The translations under genes and the position numbers were made by a program. Below are positions 8,191 to 16,145 of a stretch of DNA of 64,000 nt, one piece after another. Within the stretch, counting starts at the first letter, position 1; each line of letters opens with the position of its first letter. The notes under the pieces were generated by a model. It did not search any database. It was not told where the DNA came from and was given only the letters and a program-made list of their open reading frames with translations. This DNA is from Pseudanabaena frigida (GTDB taxonomy: Bacteria; Cyanobacteriota; Cyanobacteriia; Pseudanabaenales; Pseudanabaenaceae). The stretch covers positions 1 through 64,000 of the forward strand of contig QBML01000025.1 of the NCBI GenBank assembly GCA_003242085.1, in the 5' to 3' direction.

Positions 8191-9093
8191 ATGAAAACAT
8201 CGATTATGAAACTATCAAATTTAATTAGTCAGGAATACATAGCAACGACTATCCAGAGGCTGCGAGGTTACTGGAAATTGGCGATCGTTTCACTGATGTC
8301 TTTATTGTTGGCAGTCACTCTTAATCCTTTTGTTGCCAATGCGTTAGACCTATCTGATTTATTTAGAATTTTGCCATCAGCTATTCAAATCATTCAGCTT
8401 TCTAGCATTGGCGATAATGACGAGGTAGCTCTAGGACAACAAATCGATGGTCAAATTCGGCAAGAAGTGCGAATCAGTCGTGACCCTGCTGCTAATGCTT
8501 TAGTCAGTCGTCTAGGACAAATACTAGTTCCATCCAGCGATCGCCCTAACATTCCTTACACTTTTCGCGTAGTTGAAGATAACAACCTCAATGCATTCGC
8601 GACAATGGGCGGCTTTGTTTACATTAATACAGGCACGATTTCTGCTTCTGACAATGTGGCGCAATTGGCAAGTGTGATTGGGCATGAAATGGGACATATT
8701 TCTGGTCGTCACGCTCTAGAGCAAATGAAGCAGATGGCGATCGCGCAGGGGATTGCGACAATAGCTGGCGTTGGTGACGATCGCTTAGTTGGCATCGGTG
8801 TGGATCTTGCTCTACGGTTACCCAATAGCCGAGAAGCTGAGTTTGATGCCGATCGCCGAGGTTTGCTAAATATCACTAAAGCTGGGTTTGCGGCGAGGGC
8901 AATGCCTGCTTTTATGCAAAAACTAGCCAGTAGTTCAAACGGTGGCGGTGCTCCTTCATTTCTAAGTACTCACCCTGCAACAAATGAGCGAATTGCAGCA
9001 TTGAATCAGACTATCCAAGCAAATAATCTGAATACTTCGGGTGGCTTGAATGATGGGGAGTATCAAAGGATTTGGCGATCGCGCTTCCGTTAA
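8191..9093 (+). CDS. M48-family zinc metalloprotease, exported
   Basis: This 300-aa protein has a basic N-terminus and a hydrophobic stretch at residues 30-49 (AIVSLMSLLLAVTLNPFVAN) that looks like a signal peptide or anchor. The catalytic motif HEMGH is at 165-169. The third zinc ligand is probably Glu216 in REAEFDAD. FLSTHPATNERIAAL near the C-terminus is typical of the BepA/LoiP-like M48C group, which acts in periplasmic protein quality control. An in-frame ATG at 8206 is an alternative start. The gene is monocistronic and followed by a terminator-like hairpin at 9119-9145. Confidence 0.93.
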   Translation: MKTSIMKLSNLISQEYIATTIQRLRGYWKLAIVSLMSLLLAVTLNPFVANALDLSDLFRILPSAIQIIQLSSIGDNDEVALGQQIDGQIRQEVRISRDPAANALVSRLGQILVPSSDRPNIPYTFRVVEDNNLNAFATMGGFVYINTGTISASDNVAQLASVIGHEMGHISGRHALEQMKQMAIAQGIATIAGVGDDRLVGIGVDLALRLPNSREAEFDADRRGLLNITKAGFAARAMPAFMQKLASSSNGGGAPSFLSTHPATNERIAALNQTIQANNLNTSGGLNDGEYQRIWRSRFR

Positions 9094-9118
9094 CGTTGAA
9101 AAATTTCTCGTCAGTACT

Positions 9119-9145
9119 GCTCCAGAAGTTACAAGCTTCTGGAGC
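9119..9145 (+). terminator. Terminator-like hairpin after the M48 protease
   Basis: A perfect 10-bp stem (9119-9128 / 9136-9145, GCTCCAGAAG and complement) with a 7-nt loop, followed by TTCTATTTG. It is 26 bp beyond the stop codon and also faces the convergent gene ending at 9181. Confidence 0.7.
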
Positions 9146-9180
9146 TTCTATTTGTCAGTAGGATTAATTGGAACGTTAGT

Positions 9181-9663
9181 TTAATTTAATTCTGCGAACT
9201 CTTGGGAGTATAGCTGCGATAGAAACTCGTAGTTTATATTTTTACCTATGCCTGTTGCACTGATTGCTGGGGGATACATCAATTCATAGGCAACGGGTAA
9301 AATAATTCCAGCAGCTAATGCTATAAAGCCTAAAATGGTGAGATTTTTAAAGAGACAAATCCCCATAATGGCAACTCCAGACAGTGGTCCTAAATATTGC
9401 CAAATCTGTTTCCAGAAGTGATATCTTTTCAAACCTTTCTTACATTGATGACATACTTCTGGTTTGAGTGTAATTCTTCCGTTACTACCGATCCTACTGG
9501 TATCGAGAATAACATCTACTACATCTTCTGCTAGTGACTGGGGTGGGTTCGCAATTACGATTTTTAACTCGGCGATCGCATCAGGATTAGGGGATTCACA
9601 AACAACGCAACGGTGAGGAAATTTGGCATTTTGGAAAAATGAAAGAGCGATGTCGTGGGTCAT
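9181..9663 (-). CDS. Zinc-ribbon-like membrane protein, unknown function
   Basis: The start chosen is ATG 9663, preceded by a good Shine-Dalgarno (GAGAGGAAAT); this gives 160 aa beginning MTHDIALSFFQNAKFP. An upstream ATG at 9747 would add 28 untypical residues. Two CxxC pairs (CVVCESPNPD and CHQCKKGLKRY) could bind zinc. Two adjacent hydrophobic segments (YLGPLSGVAIMGICLF and ILGFIALAAGIILPVAYELM) follow. The predicted form is a cytosolic metal-binding head anchored by a helical hairpin. The family is not recognised. Confidence 0.7.
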   Translation of the reverse strand: MTHDIALSFFQNAKFPHRCVVCESPNPDAIAELKIVIANPPQSLAEDVVDVILDTSRIGSNGRITLKPEVCHQCKKGLKRYHFWKQIWQYLGPLSGVAIMGICLFKNLTILGFIALAAGIILPVAYELMYPPAISATGIGKNINYEFLSQLYSQEFAELN

Positions 9664-9790
9664 GATTAGATTTCCTCTCGCGACTGATACTTTATAGCGA
9701 TCGTATCGTAACCCATTCCCATGATGATTTTTTAGTGCTTGAAGCAAAAGTTGAAAAAGTCAGTAAAGTTGAAAAAGTCAGTAAATTTAT

Positions 9791-10297
9791 CTAGTCTCGG
9801 TGAAAACTATCAGACTGCCATAATAAGGGATTATTGGCGATGTATTGGCGTAGGCGATCGCAGGATTCGTGATCGCGGATAATGCGATCATAGTAATTTC
9901 TTTGCCATAACCTACCTATAAATGGTTGCCATTGTTCCTGATTAACGCCATGACGATATTTTGTGGTTGTGAAGGATTTGAATCGATGTACGATTTCTCC
10001 TAATGTCATCACAGGTTCTATTTGTGATGATTTCAGAATGATAATGCCATGTATGTGATTGGGCATTATTACAAAGGCATCTAATTCTAGATTTGGATAA
10101 TGGAATGGCATTTCTTCCCAAATTGTTTGCACCATTGTTCCCGCAGGGTTTGGGTGCATGATGCTATCGGCGATCGCGCCTAATAAGAGTTGGCGATGGT
10201 TGATGCAAATGGTGATGAAATATGCGCCTGCCTGTGAATAGTCGTATCCTTTGAGACGAATGGAACTGCGATGATGTATTTCTGGATTGTATAGCAT
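9791..10297 (-). CDS. REP-associated tyrosine transposase (RAYT, IS200-like Y1)
   Basis: A 168-aa Y1 HUH-type transposase. The HUH motif is HIH at residues 81-83 in VIMPNHIHGIII. The catalytic tyrosine is expected in WQRNYYDRIIRD (about residues 131-142). The N-terminal RSSIRLKGYDYSQAGAYFIT is characteristic of RAYTs, which are domesticated single-copy relatives of IS200 that mobilise REP hairpins by single-strand cutting. Three copies of a GTAG-containing palindromic repeat lie just upstream (10376-10427, 10551-10602, 10695-10735), which is the arrangement called a REPtron. The gene is complete and has no IS-type terminal inverted repeats. Confidence 0.9.
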   Translation of the reverse strand: MLYNPEIHHRSSIRLKGYDYSQAGAYFITICINHRQLLLGAIADSIMHPNPAGTMVQTIWEEMPFHYPNLELDAFVIMPNHIHGIIILKSSQIEPVMTLGEIVHRFKSFTTTKYRHGVNQEQWQPFIGRLWQRNYYDRIIRDHESCDRLRQYIANNPLLWQSDSFHRD

Positions 10298-10351
10298 GGT
10301 GCAATTTTTGTGGTGATCGCGATTTTATCAACACATTAGAAAATTTTCGCC

Positions 10352-10453
10352 GTATTTGGGGATTATTGGAGATCGGCGTAGAAGGGGCGAGCACGGGGGC
10401 ATCGCCCCTACCGATGATATTTTAAATTACGAATATCTGTTTGTGTGAATTTT
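10352..10453 (+). repeat. REP-like repeat copy 1
   Basis: The 52-bp core 10376-10427 (beginning GCGTAGAAGGGGCGAGCACG and containing the complementary stretches GGGGC and GCCCC and the end GCCCCTACC) is identical to copy 2. The flanks also match: TATTTGGGGATT upstream and a partial match to about 10453 downstream. Read on the opposite strand it starts GTAGGGGCGATGCCCC, a GTAG tetranucleotide followed by a hairpin, as in REPs served by RAYTs. It lies 55 bp upstream of the RAYT start. Confidence 0.85.
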
Positions 10454-10526
10454 GTGGGAATGGGGCGATCGCAATTTTACCGCCGCATTGGGGGATTGTT
10501 CGTGATCCGTGAAAACGGTGCACCCA

Positions 10527-10632
10527 GTATTTGGGGATTGTTGATGATCTGCGTAGAAGGGGCGAGCACGGGGGCATCGCCCCTACCGATGATATTTTAA
10601 ATGGTAAATATCGGTTTATGTGAATTTTGTGA
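10527..10632 (+). repeat. REP-like repeat copy 2
   Basis: A direct repeat of copy 1, displaced by 175 bp, with a 52-bp identical core at 10551-10602. Its upstream and downstream flanks are similar but diverged, so the duplicated unit is roughly 100 bp. Confidence 0.85.
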
Positions 10633-10664
10633 TTTGTGATTTGTGATGATCACAAATCACAAAT
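10632..10664. repeat. Perfect 16-bp palindrome with a 1-nt centre
   Basis: The arms ATTTGTGATTTGTGAT (10632-10647) and its complement (10649-10664) are separated by a single G. It lies between REP-like copies 2 and 3, which are in inverted orientation, so it may be part of a larger cruciform-prone composite. Confidence 0.7.
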
Positions 10665-10694
10665 AGAATGGAAACAAATTTTATCATTTCACCC

Positions 10695-10735
10695 GTAGGG
10701 GCGATGCCCCCGTGCTCGCCCTTCTACGCAGATCA
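10695..10735 (-). repeat. REP-like repeat copy 3, inverted
   Basis: The same core as copies 1 and 2 in the opposite orientation (starting GTAGGGGCGATGCCCCCGTG), with one G missing near its end. The flank read on the minus strand again contains GGGGATTGT. It lies downstream of the caspase-like gene. Confidence 0.8.
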
Positions 10736-10888
10736 CCGATGATTCATGACCGCACAATCCCCAATTTCATGAACGGATTTTAGGGTTGAAAAAAAATTGA
10801 TCGTCTAACGGCGAAGGGACTGACAAAGAAGTGTAAAGAAATATGAAGAAGTGAAAGGGCTGAGGCAAAAGAACAGAGAAGGGAGTCC

Positions 10889-13786
10889 TTACCGCACAAC
10901 ACACACAACCCGAAAACCGTAGTTGTCATCTTGAATACGCGCGTTGAAGCTGTAGCGATGTGCAGACCGACAATACCTATCATTGCTGAACCACGACCCA
11001 CCACGCAGCAGCTTTTTTGTTTCGTCATCTTCATGATTCTTAATATCTTTTGCCCAAATCTGTGAAACTTTTGGCGCTTCTTCATAACTGTCATGCCAAT
11101 CATCGGCGCACCATTCCCAAACATTGCCATGCATATCGTAAAGCCCCCAAGCATTAGGTTGTTTTTGTCCTACAAGATGAGTACCGTTATTGTTTTGCTT
11201 TAGTCGTTCTCAATATCGATTATTATCTTTATCCACTTCCTCCCAAATACGATCTGTATCGATCATGCGATCACCGCTATTGTTCCCATACCAACCATAG
11301 TCTTCCAACTGGCTAACATAATCACCAAAGCAATATTCATTATATTCTTCTGCTCCTGCACGACAGGTATATTCCCATTCCGCCTCACTAGGCAAACGAT
11401 AACTCTCTCCAGTCAGTTGTGATAGCCTCGCACAAAATTCTTGAGCTTCGTACCAAGTGACTTGCTCCACAGGTTTATTACCGCCGCGATGATAGGAAGG
11501 ATTTAGGCTCAAATCGATCTCGACCTTAGGCGACATCGCCACAGTTCGCCATTGCGCCTGAGTAACAGGATATTTACCCATCTGAAACGCGTTTACCGTG
11601 ACTTGGTGATAGGGCTTTTCATAGTCATTACCTTTCCCATCAGGCGATCCCATCCAAAACGTACCGCTAGGAATATCAACCATTTCAGGCAAATTCGCAA
11701 GATCAAGCCAAGGCTTATATTTATAACGATTGCGCTGCACAAAATTCTGTTGCTCAGGCGAGAGGTAATCATTAATCGCCACTTCCACTTCCTCAATTTG
11801 AGCCACCACACCTTCAGGCAACAAGAACTTGTCCTGATCCAACGCCCGATCGCATTCATCAAAGGCATCCTTCACCCGATCGCAAAGTCTTCTCAAATCG
11901 CGATCCTCAGATCGCCACTCAACAAACATTTGCCAACCATCCATCAAAGCCTCGTGCGCCAAATCCACAAAAGCAACATTATTCTCATCACTCGCCACCA
12001 ATAGCCGCCCATCAGCCCCCGCAAAAATTTCTAATAGATTAGCGATCGCCTCTCGATCAGCCTCCGATCTCGCCATCCCTAATAAAAACTGCTTCGACTG
12101 CCGCTGCCTTGTATCCCTAACATCCTGCCCCGTCCGCACCAACTTCAAAAACAACCGTTTCGCCCACTTGCGCTCCTCATCCGATCGCAATACTTCCTCA
12201 TACAACCGCTTAGCATGACGATCCAACGCGCCGCGTAACTTGCCCATCTCTAAATAGGCAACCAAGGTCAATCGGTGATTTTGACGATCGCGGCGTTCCC
12301 ATAACTCTGTCAGCGCAAACTCCAATAACGGCAAACTATTTGTCTCAGCTTCCACATCCTCACAAATTGCCTCTAGCAAACCCTCTGCGAGATCGTAGCC
12401 TTGCATTTGCGCGGGCTTAGCGATCGCCTCTTTCATCTCTGACAGTTCTAACGGCACTAACCAAAACACGCGATCGCGCTGGATTAACTTTGCCAAATCA
12501 GAATATTGCAACGCCTGTTCCACAAAATCTGCTCTCATGGTTGTCGCGATCGTTAAGTGCCCCTCTTGCTCGGCTCCTTCCACCAACAACCGTATAAAGT
12601 CTTGTCGTTCCTGCTCACTCGCACAAATCGTAAACAACTCCTCAAACTGATCCACCACCAGCAAAACTCGCGGCGATCCTTCAGGCAAAATCGCATTCAA
12701 ACCTTCCGACTCTAGCCGCGCATAAGCCTTCTGAATTTCCGAAGGCAACTTATAAAACTGCTGTACCAACGATTGCTTTAACATCGTCAATGGATTTGCC
12801 CAAGGCTTAATCGGCGGCATTACACACCAGCCCTGCTTTGCCAAATTCGTCATCAAACCCGCTTTCACTAGCGATGATTTGCCGCTACCAGAAGCCCCAA
12901 TTACAGGCACAAATCGCGATTTTTCAATCTTTCTCAACAACAAATCAAGCTGCTCTTCTCTACCATAAAAATACTGAGCAGTCTTTTGATCGAAGGCTTC
13001 CAATCCTACATAAGGACAAGCTTCATTCACCACAGGCGCAAGATTGCCCCTAGTTTTCTCAATCAAAGTAATCGCACCACCCATCGCCGATCGCACCACC
13101 TCTTGACCGCTTTGCTTTAACTTCTGCGATACCTCACTAAACAAACTATCAAGATCCACCGCTTCCCCAGCCATAACCCTTGCCCGTAGCACATCCAACA
13201 CCGCCGCCGTAAAAATGCCATGCTCCGCACCCTCACGCGATCGCTCAAACCCACGACAAGCCGCCATTAAGTAATAATTCTTCTTGTCATTAAAAATCTT
13301 CTGCATCGCCTGATATTGACTGCTCTCAATCAAATTCCCCGCATGACAACAATCCAGCAACACCACCAAATTATTTAACTCCGACCTCGCCACCAGCTTG
13401 GTAAAAACATCAAAACTCAAAGCATTCTGACCATCCTTACCCGCATCCGTCGCTGCCAAATAACCAATCTCATCGCCAACTACATCAGGGACAACAAACC
13501 CATGTCCCGCAAAATAAATCAGCGCATCTTTGCCCTTAGCTTACTCTAACAAAAAAGTTTTCAGCTTAGTTGTGAGATCGATCCCCTTCACCTCTTTCTT
13601 CGGATCGCGATCCAACTCATAGCGATTTTCATCCCCTGCGGCAAGCTTGCGCGGCAAAGGCTCGATCGCATAATGTCCATGTTGCTCCAAGATTTCCGCG
13701 ATCGCCCCTGCATCATTAACGGTTTTTTCAAGATTACGAAAATTGCTATAACGAGCAATGCCAATAACAAGGGCAGATCGAGCCAT
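10889..13786 (-). pseudogene. Caspase-nSTAND1-SUMF conflict protein with two in-frame stops
   Basis: One frame runs from ATG 13786 to 10889 (965 residues if read through), interrupted only by TAA at 13541-13543 (codon 82) and TGA at 11210-11212 (codon 859). Domains in order: caspase/peptidase C14 (1 to about 240), with His95 in YFAGHG and Cys147 in LLDCCHAG; nSTAND1 NTPase (about 255-620), with Walker A GASGSGKSS (297-305), Walker B VLLVVDQFEE (374-383) and the closing LAHEALMDGW; and SUMF/FGE-like domain (about 700-965), with LPSEAEWEYTCRAGA, GLYDMHGNVWEWC and LRGGSWF. Both stops lie in otherwise conserved sequence, and CAA and TGG would be natural precursors. This points to recent inactivation, assembly error or recoding. 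The first stop removes both catalytic residues from the N-terminal product. Such proteins are thought to act as NTP-gated suicide or defence proteases. Confidence 0.85.
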
Positions 13787-13872
13787 AATTCTTTGTTTAG
13801 AAATCTTTAAAAGTGAAAAGCAAGCGATCGGTTATCCTTGCAGAATAGTCCTATAACTATGGAGTGGTCAAG

Positions 13873-14229
13873 ATGTCAGAAGTGCAAGAGCTAGTTGTCA
13901 AAGACGAAAACGGCGAAGAATTCTCAATTTACATCGCACCCAAAGAACCCTACAACGAACCCGACTCAGAAGAAGGATATCGCGACAACTTACCCACCGT
14001 TGACCTCAAAAAAGTCCATGACACCATTCGCGGCTACACCACCTATGCGATCAGCGCATTTCGGAACTTAGGATCTGCCGATGTTGAGAAACTTACCCTC
14101 AAATTCAGTCTCAAGATTGGTGGTAAAGCTGGCATTCCCATGTTGACTGAAGGCTCTGCTGAAAGTAATTTTGAGATTCAAGTAGAATGCAAATTTCCAC
14201 TGAAACCCTCTTCTACTCCGCAAAGTTAA
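13873..14229 (+). CDS. Trypco1-like (CU044_2847-type) small protein
   Basis: The start chosen is ATG 13873, with GGAG at 13861-13864; a GTG three codons upstream is possible. The 118-aa product begins MSEVQELVVKDENGEEFSI. It has a beta-rich acidic N-terminus, a helix with IRGYTTYAISAFRNLGSADV, the strand LTLKFSLKIGGKAGIPMLTE, and an ending ESNFEIQVECKFPL. This pattern matches the trypsin-co-occurring domain 1 family as I remember it, in which LxFGxKxxGxAG-type strands precede a final strand. Those domains accompany trypsin, caspase and STAND proteins in bacterial conflict systems. It is divergent from the caspase gene, 86 bp away, and is probably its functional partner. Confidence 0.7.
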   Translation: MSEVQELVVKDENGEEFSIYIAPKEPYNEPDSEEGYRDNLPTVDLKKVHDTIRGYTTYAISAFRNLGSADVEKLTLKFSLKIGGKAGIPMLTEGSAESNFEIQVECKFPLKPSSTPQS

Positions 14230-14320
14230 ACATTCATAAACCATCAGCATTCTCAGACACCAAAATTCGCTATAGTTTTTGATGGTGTGGCTAGTAGCTT
14301 GCTCAAAACAAGAAAGAACT

Positions 14321-15550
14321 ATGAAACTAAATCCGATCGCGATCGCTGCTCTAATTACTAGTATTATTGGACTTTCGGCATTTGATGGATATTCTGCTCA
14401 AGTCATTAATTCGTCGAAAGTTATTCTATCTCAGACTGATATTCCCTCAGTCACACCTCAACAGGCGATCGCGCGTCTATTAAATTCTCCAAAGATTCAA
14501 GCTGAATGGTTTGCGCCTGAATTTTTAGAAAAAGTGCCACTTCCTAAAATGGAAGAAATTATTGCTAATCTACAAATCGCAGTTGGGAAATGTCAGCAAA
14601 TTCAAGGTCAGGATGTCAGCTATTTGGCAACTTGCGATCGGGGCAATATTCCAGTCAAAATTAAGCTCAATTCCGAAGGAAAAATTACCGCTATCTTTTT
14701 AGCCAAACATCAACAAACTTTCGAGCAAGCCGTATCGAGTTTTAAAGCATTAGAAGGGGACGTAAGCCTGCTAGTAATGGAAGGCAAGAATCAACGAGCA
14801 GGAATCCGTGCAGACGATCCGATGGCAGTTGGCTCTGCGTTTAAGCTAGCAGTTCTCAATGCACTAAAAAATCAAATCGCTGAAGGAAAAATTACTTGGG
14901 GACAGGTAGTTCCTCTTCAAGCTAAACAACAGAGTTTTCCCACAGGGATTTTGCAAGATTGGTCAGCAGGTTCTCTCTTAACAGTCGAAACTCTAGCAAG
15001 TTTGATGATCTCCATCAGCGATAACACTGCAACCGATGCGCTAATCGATTTAGTTGGCAAAAAAGAAGTAGAACGTTTCACCCTTCGTAATCGTCCATTT
15101 CTTAAAACTCGCGAAATGTTTACATTGCGCGGCTCCAAAAATACTGAACTATTAAAAAAATATCGACTTGCCAATACCAGCGATCGCTTACAGATTTTGA
15201 AGACAATCTCAAGTCAAGAGCTACCTGATATTTTAGAATTTGTGAAAAGCCCCAAAATTTCTCTAGATATCGAATGGATTTTTACAGTTCGTGAGTTATG
15301 TTCGCTTATTGAAGATGTCGCTGATTTACCTTTAATGTCCTTTAATTCAGGATTAGCCGATCCGACTGGATGGAAAAAGGTTGCTTTTAAAGGTGGCTCA
15401 GATGCTGGTGTGCTCAACTTCACAACTCTACTTCAGCCCAAAAACGGTAAATCCTATTGCATCTCAGTAACATGGAATCACACTGAACCTTTGAGTGAAG
15501 CCAAGTTAGCAACTCTATATAAAGGATTAATCGACACCCTATCGAAATAG
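14321..15550 (+). CDS. Serine hydrolase of the class A beta-lactamase fold
   Basis: The start chosen is ATG 14321 (MKLNPIAIAALITSIIGLSA), which gives a signal-peptide-like N-terminus and 409 aa; ATG 14279 would place extra residues ahead of it. The catalytic motifs are SAFK (Ser172, Lys175), SDN (233-235) and KGG (357-359), which correspond to SxxK, SDN and KTG of beta-lactamases. A roughly 110-residue domain precedes the hydrolase part. Cyanobacterial proteins of this kind may act as carboxypeptidases or esterases, and substrate activity against beta-lactams cannot be read from sequence. It acts in the periplasm by inference. Confidence 0.88.
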   Translation: MKLNPIAIAALITSIIGLSAFDGYSAQVINSSKVILSQTDIPSVTPQQAIARLLNSPKIQAEWFAPEFLEKVPLPKMEEIIANLQIAVGKCQQIQGQDVSYLATCDRGNIPVKIKLNSEGKITAIFLAKHQQTFEQAVSSFKALEGDVSLLVMEGKNQRAGIRADDPMAVGSAFKLAVLNALKNQIAEGKITWGQVVPLQAKQQSFPTGILQDWSAGSLLTVETLASLMISISDNTATDALIDLVGKKEVERFTLRNRPFLKTREMFTLRGSKNTELLKKYRLANTSDRLQILKTISSQELPDILEFVKSPKISLDIEWIFTVRELCSLIEDVADLPLMSFNSGLADPTGWKKVAFKGGSDAGVLNFTTLLQPKNGKSYCISVTWNHTEPLSEAKLATLYKGLIDTLSK

Positions 15551-15563
15551 GGTAGTGCTAATT

Positions 15564-15599
15564 TAGAGGCTAGGCATAGCGCTTTACGTCTAGCCTCTA
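15564..15599. terminator. Bidirectional terminator hairpin
   Basis: Inverted repeat TAGAGGCTAG (15564-15573) / CTAGCCTCTA (15590-15599) between the stops of two convergent genes (15550 and 15608). It can serve both. Confidence 0.7.
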
Positions 15600-15607
15600 G
15601 ATATGGA

Positions 15608-15928
15608 TTAATTACCAGAAAAATCTTCTGTTGATGAGCTTGTAGTTGTGAAGTGATTACTCACATAATCTTGCAAATGAGGACGCAGTACATTCGTTGC
15701 GGTTAATCCAAAAATTCCACCACCAATACCACCAGCGATCGCCGCGCCAATGATACCTAAGTATCTTGTACCCACAGCTACAAGAATGCCTAATACAAAT
15801 AAACTCACCCAACTTTCCCAATGCTTAAAAGCATATTTTTTATAGCAAAACTGCCATGCTTCCTTTGTCTGTTCTGGCGTAAGCCCCGCTAATTCAGGAA
15901 TTTGATTAATTGTCCAGTAGAATTGCAT
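15608..15928 (-). CDS. Small membrane protein, unknown function
   Basis: A 106-aa protein with an N-terminal cytosolic helix (TPEQTKEAWQFCYKKYAFKH) and then two close hydrophobic segments: WVSLFVLGILVAVGTRYLG, and a second that begins GIIGAAIAGGIGGG. The tail is polar and Ser/Thr-rich. The glycine-rich second segment suggests a helical hairpin in the membrane. No family is recognised. It stands alone between the serine hydrolase and carB. Confidence 0.6.
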   Translation of the reverse strand: MQFYWTINQIPELAGLTPEQTKEAWQFCYKKYAFKHWESWVSLFVLGILVAVGTRYLGIIGAAIAGGIGGGIFGLTATNVLRPHLQDYVSNHFTTTSSSTEDFSGN

Positions 15929-16045
15929 ATTTTATCCTCGTACTCATACGTTATTGGTACTACCAAAAATGTATGGATTTGGAGGCTTAGATAAATAAAG
16001 CTATACAAAACTTATTGATGCAATCGCGGCAATGTCCAAGAAATA

Positions 16046-16094
16046 AAGCCCCAAACAGAGTTGTGACAAAGTGTCTCAGATCTGTTTGGGGCTT
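16046..16094 (-). terminator. carB terminator hairpin
   Basis: The perfect 14-bp stem AAGCCCCAAACAGA (16046-16059) / complement (16081-16094) with a 21-nt loop lies about 50 bp beyond the carB stop codon on the minus strand. Confidence 0.7.
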
Positions 16095-16145
16095 AGATAG
16101 GTGCAATTTAAGCGTACCTATCTTTATCTCTTTAGTTTATATTCA

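Noticed and set aside
10352-10735. CRISPR-like array near the RAYT gene
   Set aside because: Only three repeat units, one inverted, with unequal spacing and no cas genes; the hairpin units fit REP elements.
11552-12004. Open frame of 150 codons on the plus strand
   Set aside because: It is antisense to the nSTAND1-SUMF part of the caspase gene and has no recognisable domain.
14321-15550. Antibiotic-resistance beta-lactamase
   Set aside because: It has the class A-like SxxK, SDN and KGG motifs, but the extra N-terminal domain and sequence differ from known resistance enzymes; housekeeping carboxypeptidase or esterase activity is as likely.
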